Shown: piece by piece, positions 32,871 through 38,749 of the stretch | How the letters are laid out: each line of letters opens with the position of its first letter | How positions within the stretch are numbered: the first letter of the stretch is position 1 | From: an uncultured Kocuria sp. | Lineage (GTDB): Bacteria; Actinomycetota; Actinomycetes; Actinomycetales; Micrococcaceae | DNA length: 38,749 bases | NCBI RefSeq assembly: GCF_947500125.1 | Contig: NZ_CANMRA010000032.1 | Coordinates: 1 to 38,749 of the forward strand | Direction of reading: 5' to 3' | Notes under the pieces: model-generated | What the model was told of the DNA's origin: nothing | The model's input: only the letters and a program-made list of their open reading frames with translations | Database searches by the model: none | Program-made: the position numbers and the translations under genes

Positions 32871-33377
32871 GTGATTCCTGATCTTCCACCTACTCAGCCA
32901 TCCACCCAGGGCCGCGCCCGCACCGACCATGATGCCTACCTTCGGACGCTCCCACCCACGCCCACACCCGCCGGCGCCTACGTGCCGGTCACAGAAGCCG
33001 GGCTACTGGTGTTCACCGCCGGTCACACCCACGCGGTGCAGGGAACTCTTGTTCATCGAGGAATGATTGGCATATCGGAGGGGCCTACCCCTGAAGACGC
33101 CCGCGGCTGTGCTCGGCTGGCCGTGCGGAACTGCCTTGCCAGTCTCGCCCACCACCTGGGCGGCCTCCACCGTGTCGAGCGCGTGGTGTCCATGACCGGA
33201 TACGTGGCGGCAGTGCCGGAGTTCACCGCCCACCCTGCCGTGCTCGACGGAGCCTCCGACGAGCTGCTGGCCGCCTTCGGAGAGAGCGGTCGTCCGTCAC
33301 GGGCCGCCGTTGGCGTGACGAGCCTCCCCGACGGAGCCGTCGTGGAAGTCAGCCTGGTAATACTCCTTCAGCCCTAA
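32871..33377 (+). CDS. RidA (YjgF/YER057c/UK114)-family protein
   Basis: A 168-residue RidA-superfamily protein. Family traits are the TPAGAYVPVTEAGLLVFTAG beta-strand start, DARGCARLAVRNCLASLAHH, VERVVSMTGYVA and a C-terminal GVTSLPDGAVVEVSLVI. It is longer than classical RidA (about 130) and the usual IPQALGPYSQ arginine region is not obvious, so it belongs to a divergent subgroup. RidA proteins deaminate reactive enamine/imine intermediates from PLP enzymes, which fits the two aminotransferases. The GTG at 32871 has AAGGAG. It is the last gene of the regulon, under operator site 8. Confidence 0.85.
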   Translation: MIPDLPPTQPSTQGRARTDHDAYLRTLPPTPTPAGAYVPVTEAGLLVFTAGHTHAVQGTLVHRGMIGISEGPTPEDARGCARLAVRNCLASLAHHLGGLHRVERVVSMTGYVAAVPEFTAHPAVLDGASDELLAAFGESGRPSRAAVGVTSLPDGAVVEVSLVILLQP

Positions 33378-33706
33378 GCCTCGATTCACCGATCGACTGT
33401 GGGCTGTGAAGGTCGTCCTGGCGATATGCAGACCTGCCGCCCAGCGCAGAGCCGAAGAGAGACCTTTAGGGTCGTCCCACGACACCTGAGCCGCCAGCCC
33501 CGGCAGGGGGATCATCGGGTTCTTCATCGCATGAGGTCCCCAAGACTTTGAATAAGTAGTGCGCAACGGGGACCCCAAGCGGGCCCGGATGCGCCCGTGT
33601 GGAGGGCCCGCAACCAGGCGTGGTTGTCATGCCCGTTTACCCCGCGCGATGAAAAGCCCGCACAGCTGCGTCATACGCACCACGGTGTCCACAGGTAACG
33701 ACGGCC
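33378..33706. other. Gap at the boundary with the mobile region
   Basis: About 330 bp without a convincing gene. A 7-bp inverted pair, GGTCCCC (33535-33541) and GGGGACC (33568-33574), brackets an AT-rich stretch. Read outward, GGGGTCCCCGTTGCGCACT resembles a Tn3-type terminal repeat in its G-rich start, but no partner was found. A minus-strand frame with a possible WAAGLHIARTTFTAHSR peptide is not assignable. Confidence 0.3.
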
Positions 33707-34300
33707 TCAAATGATGGTCGCTTGCGGGAGCTCCTGGATCCGCCGGTACAAGGTCGCGCGGGACATGCTGAGATCGCGGGCGACCTGGGTGGCTGGCTCC
33801 CCGGACTCGATCAGGCGCAGGGCGTTGCGGATCTGGGAGTCTGTGAAGGTCTGGCGCCGGCCGCCGAGGTCCTTGCCGGCCGCCCTACGTTTGGCCACCG
33901 AGTCGGTGATCCGCTCCCGCTTGATCTCCAGCTCCATCTGGGCCAGCGCCGCCATGACGGTGAAAACCATCGACCCCATCGGGGTGGCCGTATCAACGTC
34001 TCCCCCACCGAGGTTGGGTACCCGCAGCCCGGCCCCTCTCCCCCGCAGCGCTTCTGCGAAGGCCAGCATGTTCTGCGTCGACCGACCCAGTCGGTCCAGC
34101 GTAGTGATGACCAGCGTGTCACCCTCCTCGAGGGCGGCCACTGCCTTGTCGAAGGCGGGACGGGACGCGCGCCCTCCAGACACTCCATGGTCCGTGTAAA
34201 CGTCATCGCGTCGCACGCCAGCGGTCAGCAGGTCAGACATTTGACGGTCTGCGTCCTGCTGACGCGTAGACACGCGTGCATAGCCGATCATCTTCCCCAT
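33707..34300 (-). CDS. Serine recombinase (resolvase/invertase family)
   Basis: A 197-residue small serine recombinase. The nucleophile is the serine of MIGYARVSTRQQ; LDRLGRSTQNM and the long E-helix AQMELEIKRERITDSVAKRR are typical. The C-terminal helix-turn-helix (ATQVARDLSMSRATLYRRI) would bind the recombination sites. The ATG at 34300 is preferred because GAGG lies 5 nt before it; a GTG six bases upstream is the alternative. Resolvases of this size belong to Tn3-like transposons or plasmids. No transposase partner is seen, so it may be a remnant or an island resolvase. Confidence 0.93.
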   Translation of the reverse strand: MGKMIGYARVSTRQQDADRQMSDLLTAGVRRDDVYTDHGVSGGRASRPAFDKAVAALEEGDTLVITTLDRLGRSTQNMLAFAEALRGRGAGLRVPNLGGGDVDTATPMGSMVFTVMAALAQMELEIKRERITDSVAKRRAAGKDLGGRRQTFTDSQIRNALRLIESGEPATQVARDLSMSRATLYRRIQELPQATII

Positions 34301-34313
34301 GTCCACCTCATTT

Positions 34314-34436
34314 GTCTCGCAACTAACGTTGAGTATCCGATTCTAGGGGCAGTGATAAAGCACAAGGATGCGAGACATACCAAACCGCGGAAACATGCGG
34401 GCGAAAATTTCTCGGACGAGACGTCTCGCATCCCTT
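34314..34436. promoter_or_regulatory. Candidate resolvase recombination/operator region
   Basis: TGCGAGAC or its complement GTCTCGCA occurs three times just upstream of the resolvase: 34314-34321, 34369-34376 and 34423-34430. The last two form a 13/14-base inverted pair (AAGGATGCGAGAC and GTCTCGCATCCCTT), and CGAGACGTCTCG at 34417-34428 is a perfect 12-bp palindrome. Small resolvases bind such repeated half-sites next to their own gene. Confidence 0.5.
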
Positions 34437-34541
34437 GCCTACTAAGACACATCGCTGCATGGGTACAGTGAGCGCACAGGCATACAATGTAATGAATACG
34501 ATGCATACTGCGCCCCGCATTTGCTGGCTACAGGAGGAATC

Positions 34542-35030
34542 ATGCCGTTCGAGGTTTTTGACAAGAGGATGACTCCACTGGCGAAGGCGCCTAGTGTCAC
34601 TATTCAGAAGCGCGGGGTGATCTCGCTGAACAAGGCTGCTCACGACCTCGTGGACAATGCCGAGACGGTGGAGCTGCTCTACGATCGGGACCGGCACGTC
34701 ATGGCCCTGCGTGCCGCCGATGACTCCTCCCCGCATGCCTATGCGGTCCGTAACGGCTCCAAGCGAGGCCCCGGGCAGGCGATTGTCTCGGCCACCGCCT
34801 TCACCGCCCACTACGGGATTGACACCACCGCCACCAGGCGGTGGAAGCCCTTCGTGGAGGACGGCATGCTGTGTGTGGATCTCACACAGGAGGGCACCGT
34901 CATCACCGGCAACCGCACCAATCCCACGGCATCGTCCCAGGACGCCGAGACAGTGGATCCGGTGGAGGATATCGACGCCGTCGATTTCCAGGACAACCCG
35001 GTCGGCGATGACACCACCGACGACTCCTGA
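34542..35030 (+). CDS. Unknown protein with acidic C-terminal tail, upstream of lsr2
   Basis: A 162-residue protein with an excellent AGGAGG site 5 nt before the ATG. The N-terminal part (APSVTIQKRGVISLNKAAHD, then VELLYDRDRHVMALR) has the short beta-strand pattern seen in AbrB/SpoVT-like domains, but this is only a resemblance. The middle part contains TAFTAHYGIDTTATRRW. The last 30 residues are strongly acidic (DPVEDIDAVDFQDNPVGDD). It ends 61 bp before Lsr2, so co-transcription is possible. A DNA-related role is suggested by context only. Confidence 0.7.
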   Translation: MPFEVFDKRMTPLAKAPSVTIQKRGVISLNKAAHDLVDNAETVELLYDRDRHVMALRAADDSSPHAYAVRNGSKRGPGQAIVSATAFTAHYGIDTTATRRWKPFVEDGMLCVDLTQEGTVITGNRTNPTASSQDAETVDPVEDIDAVDFQDNPVGDDTTDDS

Positions 35031-35091
35031 CTCCCCGTACGCCAGCACAGCGCTGTTCTACGACCCATTCACTCGAAAGGAATCTCCACCC

Positions 35092-35421
35092 ATGGCCCAG
35101 AAAGTCGAAGTGCACCTCGAGGACGACCTCGACGGCGGCCCCGCCGACACTACCCTCACCTTTGCCCTGGACGGTAAGGACTACGAGATCGATCTCTCCG
35201 AGGCCAATGCCGAGAAGCTGCGTGAGGCGCTGCGCCCCTTCGCGGAGGCCGGCCGCAAGGCCATCCCCCGTGCCGGTGCCCGCAGCACTCGGCCCCGCGC
35301 CTCGGGCAGCGATCCGGACACTGCCAAGATCCGCGCCTGGGCCAAGGAGAACGGCCACGAGGTCTCCGACCGCGGCCGTATCCACCAGACCATCAAGGAT
35401 GCCTACTACGCCGCCCACTGA
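35092..35421 (+). CDS. lsr2: Lsr2-family nucleoid-associated protein
   Basis: A 109-residue Lsr2/H-NS-like protein. The N-terminal dimerisation domain covers about 1-60 (QKVEVHLEDDLDGGPADTTL, then VDL-type KDYEIDLSEANAEKL). A basic linker follows (ARSTRPRASGS), and the C-terminal DNA-binding domain holds the AT-hook-like R94-G95-R96 (VSDRGRIHQTIKDAYYAAH). Lsr2 silences AT-rich foreign DNA and bridges DNA. This copy sits beside a resolvase and IS element, so it may be an accessory copy. A perfect terminator follows. Confidence 0.96.
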   Translation: MAQKVEVHLEDDLDGGPADTTLTFALDGKDYEIDLSEANAEKLREALRPFAEAGRKAIPRAGARSTRPRASGSDPDTAKIRAWAKENGHEVSDRGRIHQTIKDAYYAAH

Positions 35422-35447
35422 CCCAGTAACGCCGTGATAGACAGCGC

Positions 35448-35485
35448 GCGGCGCCGGTCCTCACCACGGTGAGGACCGGCGCCGC
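35448..35485 (+). terminator. Terminator after lsr2
   Basis: An 18-bp perfect stem (GCGGCGCCGGTCCTCACC with its complement) around a 2-nt AC centre, 27 bp past the Lsr2 stop. Confidence 0.85.
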
Positions 35486-35883
35486 GACCGTTGGGGCCAA
35501 CGGGGCGAGACAGGAAGGCCGCCGGTACACCAACCCGAGTGGTGCTATCCCTGTGAGACCCCTTGAGGGGGGCGGAAGTGGGGACATCATGAGGATCGAT
35601 CTTTGATCTACCGCACAGTAGGGTCGGCGTAGCACGCAAGATGGACGGCCGGGGGCCGAACCGCTCGGCGTGGATCGTGTCCGGCACACCGGCCAGGGGG
35701 TCGAGGTGGCCGGCATCGATCATGATGCCGCCGTCCTGGCGGTGGGAGCCCTGTGACCCCGTGGGGTCTGTCGTTGGGGGACGACGCTTCCACCACCGGG
35801 AGGTGGCTTTCCACTCGACCGGCGTACCGACCCATCATTCCTGCACCACTGTGGGCCCACACCGCCTGGACCCTGGGGGGCTC
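35486..35883. other. Intergenic stretch without a confident gene
   Basis: About 400 bp. A minus-strand stretch (near 35640-35720) encodes MIDAGHLDPLAGVPDTIHAE without a start signal or recognised family. Overlapping frames on both strands look non-coding. Confidence 0.3.
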
Positions 35884-36252
35884 ATGGAACAGGATCATCG
35901 CACCAGTATCGGTGTCGCCCGAGACGCCTCCGCCGTGGATCGCCTCACCCGGGCGGCTACCTTCAAAGCACTTCGCCCCGCACTGGAGGCCCTGGCCTCC
36001 GCAGCTGGGGACGATCCTCGCCTCAGTGCTGAGACCCGCCAGGTGCTGCGCGCCGTGGTCCGCACCGGCCCGCAGGCCACGCTGGCTATCGCCGATCTCG
36101 CCGCCCGCAGCAGCACCCCTAAGGCCCTTGTCCCGGGTGCCCTGGCCGAGCTCAAAGCCCACGGCTACCTTGCTCGTCTTACCGAGATCGCCCCGCACCT
36201 GGCCGCGGCCCTGCCCGCCAGCACCCCTCCACGGAACACTGAACCCGCGTGA
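35884..36252 (+). CDS. Unknown protein with a winged-helix-like C terminus
   Basis: A 122-residue protein. The ATG at 35884 follows a GGGGGG stretch. The N-terminal half is helical (ALRPALEALASAAGDDPRLS). The C-terminal half (QVLRAVVRTGPQATLAIADL, then SSTPKALVPGALAELKAHGYL) looks like a helix-turn-helix/wing unit. The protein at 36566-37102 contains a similar block (TDVASGASTPRADVPAALDE). I do not recognise the family. It may be a small DNA-binding protein of the island. Confidence 0.6.
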   Translation: MEQDHRTSIGVARDASAVDRLTRAATFKALRPALEALASAAGDDPRLSAETRQVLRAVVRTGPQATLAIADLAARSSTPKALVPGALAELKAHGYLARLTEIAPHLAAALPASTPPRNTEPA

Positions 36253-36349
36253 TCGCACCCGGCCACGCCCGGACGGGCTGAACACCCTTCACCCGGCCAC
36301 GGGGGGGGTGCGCACCGGTGGTGCTGCCGGCTCCACCGGCCGGCCGGTC

Positions 36350-36487
36350 TCACGTGTCGAAGGTGTGGCGCGGTGTCGTGCCGTAGATCTGGCGGTAGTA
36401 CGGGGCGAAGCAACTCCGATGGGCGAAACCCCACCGGGCGGCGGTCTTGCCCACCGTGTCCCCGGCGGTGGAATCACCAGCCGTTGA
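36350..36487 (-). pseudogene. Remnant of an AraC-family regulator (C-terminal helix-turn-helix)
   Basis: The minus-strand frame ending at 36350 encodes TVGKTAARWGFAHRSCFAPY and then YRQIYGTTPRHTF, the second helix-turn-helix and final motif of AraC/XylS regulators. There is no start codon or upstream domain in this frame; the preceding bases carry the likely continuation in another frame before stops. It is therefore a truncated, frame-broken remnant. Confidence 0.65.
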
Positions 36488-36565
36488 ATCCACCCGGCGC
36501 CCGAGGGTCAGTATTCAGACGGCATCGACATGAGGAAGGCTCGGCGACCGTGCTGGCGGGGGATG

Positions 36566-37102
36566 CTAGGCGCTCATCGGGCCGCGGGCCTGGACGATCA
36601 TGGGCTGGACCGCAGGACGCTGCTCGATGATGCCGGCCATAAGACCAGTCCTCTCCAGCTCGTCGAGAGCGGCCGGGACGTCAGCCCGAGGCGTGCTGGC
36701 CCCGGAAGCGACGTCGGTGAGATTGCAGCCCTCTGAAAGGGTCTTGGAACCCAAGAGGGTTAGTGCCACGCGGTAGGCATCCCTGGTGAGCTCCCCGGCG
36801 TTCCACTTTGCGAAGATTTGGGCACGGAGTTCGTCAGAGGGAGCGGTGGGGACGGGGTCGAGGATGCTCCCGGAGCTCCAGCGGGGGGCCACCTCCACCA
36901 CAGCCGCGGGGGCCGCGGACGCCTCGAGGTCGAGCTGGGCAAGGTAGGTAAAGCCGTTGAGGTCCTCGGCGGCCGTCAGATGGCCCTGGGTGGATGCGAC
37001 CAGGGCGCGGTGCCGGTCGTCCCACGCCAAAACGGAGACGGAGAGCTGGCGGCCGTCCTGCTCGATGATGGCGATGACGCGGGGGTCGGTGTTCGGAATC
37101 AT
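36566..37102 (-). CDS. Unknown protein with a C-terminal winged-helix-like block
   Basis: A 178-residue protein. The ATG at 37102 has GAGAGGA 7 nt upstream. The N-terminal half (VIAIIEQDGRQLSVSVLAWD, and FTYLAQLDLEASAAPAAVVE) looks like a beta-rich domain. A polar stretch follows (ELRAQIFAKWNAGELTRDAY), then a probable DNA-binding block (LTDVASGASTPRADVPAALD, ELERTGLMAGI) resembling the 35884-36252 protein. The family is not recognised. An ISL3 element is inserted about 80 bp upstream of the start, in the same orientation, and may have separated the gene from its promoter. Confidence 0.65.
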   Translation of the reverse strand: MIPNTDPRVIAIIEQDGRQLSVSVLAWDDRHRALVASTQGHLTAAEDLNGFTYLAQLDLEASAAPAAVVEVAPRWSSGSILDPVPTAPSDELRAQIFAKWNAGELTRDAYRVALTLLGSKTLSEGCNLTDVASGASTPRADVPAALDELERTGLMAGIIEQRPAVQPMIVQARGPMSA

Positions 37103-37174
37103 GAGGGGTCCTCTCGGAGGGCAGGGGGTAGCCAATGCCAATTTTTCGGGCGGCAGCGGAGGGCACCGGTGAGC

Positions 37175-37182
37175 AGATTCCC
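37175..37182. repeat. 8-bp target-site duplication (AGATTCCC), left copy
   Basis: AGATTCCC directly abuts the left terminal repeat of the ISL3 element and is repeated exactly at 38613-38620 after the right terminal repeat. Eight bp is the usual ISL3 duplication length. Confidence 0.92.
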
Positions 37183-38612
37183 GGGCCTTCACAGCTGAGT
37201 GTGGGTAGCGGTTCTCCGCCAGGGGCGATGACCGCCTGCGGCGAGCAGAGCCCGTAACCGATAGTTGTCGAAGTTGCGGAAGCCGCGGGCGACGCGACGC
37301 ATGGTCTCGATGACGCCATTGACCGCTTCCGTGGGCCCGTTCGAGGCTCCTGCGGTATCGAAGTAGGCCAGGATCGCGGCCTTCCACCGGCGTAAGGTCC
37401 GTCCGAGCCGGGCGATCTCCGGGATCGGGCAGGACGGGAAGGCACCGACGATCTCGGCGACGAGCCGGCGCCCCTGCTCGGGGCGGGCGTGGTAGACCGC
37501 GCGCAGCTTCTGGTAGCAATGCCAGGCAAGGGTGACCTCGTGATGCGGGTCCCCGGCCTCGAGCTTCGCGTTGAGTCGGCGGACCTGCCTCTCGGTCAGG
37601 TGCTCGGCGCCGATCTGCAGGGTGCGGCGGATCCCGTACAACGGGTCCCCGGCTCTCCCGCGGTGGCCCAGAGTGTCCTGCTGCACGCGGCGGCGGACCT
37701 CATCGACGACCTGCCCGCCGAGCTTGACCACATGGAAAGCGTCGAGAACGGTGATCGCCTCCGGGAGCTCGTCGCGGATGGCATTGGCGTAGCCGTGGAA
37801 CGGATCCAGCGTCGCCGTGCGGATCCCGCTCGTGAACGCCGGCCCCTGCTCGATGAGCCAGTCGCCGTAGGCCACCCCCGTGCGCCCGGGCACCAGATCC
37901 AGCAGTCGTGCCCGGGGCCGGCCGTCCTCGCCGCGGGAGTGGTCCACGATCCCGGTGACCAGCCCGGTCCCCGGCGGACCCACATGGCGCCAGACGTGCT
38001 CGTCCACGCCCAGGGCGTTCACCCCGGCCAGCCGGTCCTCGGCGGCCAGCTGGGCCTCGATGACCGGAGTGATGGCGTCCCAGACGGTGTTCCAGGCGAC
38101 CCCGAGCATCTGGGCCAGGGCCGAGACCGCGATGTCGTGGCAGCGCAGCTGCGTCACCGCCCAAGCAATCGCGCGGGTGGTGAGCTTGGCCCGCGGTGCC
38201 GCCAGCTCGTGGACCTCACTGAAGGTCGTCACCTCGCACGCCGTCTCATGGCAGCGGTAACGGCGTTTGCGCCAGACCACCCGCACGGGCACCCCGGCGC
38301 AAGGCAGGTCGTGCAGCAGCACCGCCACCCGGCCATGGCCGACGGCGAGCACCCCGCAAGCCGGACAGCCCACCAGTGACGGCACGGTCTCGACCATCAG
38401 GGTGAACGAGGAGCGGTGCCGCTCGATCGTGAGCACGTGGACATCGGGCAGGTCGAAGAGCGCGCACGCCGGCGCGCACATAGCATGGGACACGTCGAGG
38501 CCTTCGAGGACGGTTGGATTCAGCACCCCCATCCTGGAGGCCTCGACCCCTACCCGACCCCCGTGACACGCACCCCGCTTGGGCCCTTACCCACACTCAT
38601 TTGGGAAGGGCC
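37183..38612 (-). mobile_element. Complete ISL3-family insertion sequence, 1430 bp
   Basis: The left end GGGCCTTCACAGCTGAGTGT and right end (minus strand) GGCCCTTCCCAAATGAGTGT continue GGGTA in both and form imperfect terminal inverted repeats of about 26 bp. Identical 8-bp duplications flank the element. One intact transposase gene fills it, and its stop codon overlaps the left repeat. Exact duplications and an intact gene indicate a recent, probably active insertion. Confidence 0.93.
37189..38532 (-). CDS. ISL3-family transposase (intact)
   Basis: A 447-residue DDE transposase of typical ISL3 length. The N-terminal zinc-binding region has CPACG (56-60) and a second cysteine/histidine set (CHETAC, 94-99). 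A helix-turn-helix follows (DIAVSALAQMLGVAWNTVWD). The catalytic residues are D177 in GVDEHVWRH, D243 in TLDPFHGYANAI and the glutamate of NGPTEAVNGVI. It moves the element by cut-and-paste. The element's terminal repeats and exact target duplication support function. Confidence 0.95.
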   Translation of the reverse strand: MGVLNPTVLEGLDVSHAMCAPACALFDLPDVHVLTIERHRSSFTLMVETVPSLVGCPACGVLAVGHGRVAVLLHDLPCAGVPVRVVWRKRRYRCHETACEVTTFSEVHELAAPRAKLTTRAIAWAVTQLRCHDIAVSALAQMLGVAWNTVWDAITPVIEAQLAAEDRLAGVNALGVDEHVWRHVGPPGTGLVTGIVDHSRGEDGRPRARLLDLVPGRTGVAYGDWLIEQGPAFTSGIRTATLDPFHGYANAIRDELPEAITVLDAFHVVKLGGQVVDEVRRRVQQDTLGHRGRAGDPLYGIRRTLQIGAEHLTERQVRRLNAKLEAGDPHHEVTLAWHCYQKLRAVYHARPEQGRRLVAEIVGAFPSCPIPEIARLGRTLRRWKAAILAYFDTAGASNGPTEAVNGVIETMRRVARGFRNFDNYRLRALLAAGGHRPWRRTATHTQL

Positions 38613-38620
38613 AGATTCCC
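38613..38620. repeat. 8-bp target-site duplication (AGATTCCC), right copy
   Basis: The exact partner of 37175-37182, abutting the right terminal repeat. Confidence 0.92.
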
Positions 38621-38749
38621 GCGGGAGTGCAGGGCCTTACTGATTTCCCCATGATCCCCGGTGATTTAGGTTTCCGGCCGCGCCCTGGGTGATAGGGACA
38701 TTTTTGAGCGGCTGCTGCCCATCGATCCCGACGACGCGGACGTCGCCTT
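38621..38749. other. Window end, possible start of an unseen gene
   Basis: About 130 bp after the insertion sequence. A plus-strand frame gives FERLLPIDPDDADVA up to the window edge, which looks coding-like but has no clear start. No call is possible. Confidence 0.25.

Noticed and set aside
34460-34488. Possible promoter (TACAAT at 34483) for the gene at 34542
   Set aside because: The -10 is good, but no acceptable -35 hexamer lies at the right spacing.
36296-36310. Short G-run near the AraC remnant as a second slippage tract
   Set aside because: Shorter than the 12-base run and outside any supported gene.
1-38612. Composite transposon formed by the two ISL3 copies
   Set aside because: The terminal repeats differ (GGCTCTTCAGGATCC versus GGCCCTTCCCAAATG), so the two elements are different ISL3 types and are unlikely to mobilise the region together.
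1-38749. tRNA, rRNA or CRISPR features
   Set aside because: No cloverleaf-like sequence, ribosomal RNA segment or regularly spaced repeat was recognised on either strand.

Overview
The window is high-GC DNA with strong G/C third-position bias. Its gene families (Lsr2, an Lrp/Ald pair, ISL3-type transposases, FCD-type GntR regulator) point to an actinobacterium, most likely a member of the Micrococcales (Kocuria/Citricoccus/Arthrobacter-like). The genus is an inference. No rRNA, tRNA or CRISPR array was seen.

Layout. (1) 1-300: the end of an ISL3-family insertion sequence cut by the window edge. (2) 0.65-10.85 kb: a first catabolic/transport block holding a TauE/SafE exporter, an Nramp-fold transporter without the usual metal-site residues, a DapA-like aldolase with a divergent LacI regulator, a 4-oxalocrotonate-type tautomerase, and a LysR regulator divergent from a two-subunit CoA-transferase. 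Two paralogous small membrane proteins (651-1109 and 10395-10847) lie at its ends. (3) 11.1-12.8 kb: an Lrp/AsnC regulator divergent from alanine dehydrogenase. (4) 12.99-33.4 kb: a large nitrogen-compound catabolic cluster. (5) 33.7-38.6 kb: a mobile or island region with a serine resolvase, an Lsr2 nucleoid protein, three unknown proteins, an AraC remnant and a complete 1430-bp ISL3 element with an exact 8-bp target duplication.

The most striking feature is in block 4. Eight copies of a 12-bp palindrome, ATTGT-NN-ACAAT (five perfect, three with one mismatch), lie just upstream of nearly every transcription unit there and were noticed nowhere else in the window. The units are: a DoeA-like M24 hydrolase/aminotransferase/M20 deacylase operon; a ProP-like symporter; a small ORF plus amidase; the FCD/GntR regulator itself; a class III aminotransferase, FAD/Fe-S dehydrogenase and aldehyde dehydrogenase operon with a divergent 2-hydroxyacid dehydrogenase; a glutamate-type dehydrogenase; a DUF3830 protein divergent from an Asp/Glu-racemase-fold enzyme; and a second such enzyme divergent from a RidA-like protein. 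In three units the palindrome contains a -35-like TTGAC(A/C). I infer one locally encoded GntR repressor controlling a whole import-and-degradation pathway. By enzyme classes the pathway resembles ectoine catabolism (ring or amide opening, deacylation, transamination, semialdehyde oxidation), but it lacks several canonical ectoine genes, so the substrate is unknown.

Other oddities are a 12-G run inside the small ORF ahead of the amidase that appears to switch reading frame, loss of the second catalytic cysteine in one of the two racemase-fold enzymes, and a 22-bp perfect palindrome abutting the operator of the dehydrogenase gene.
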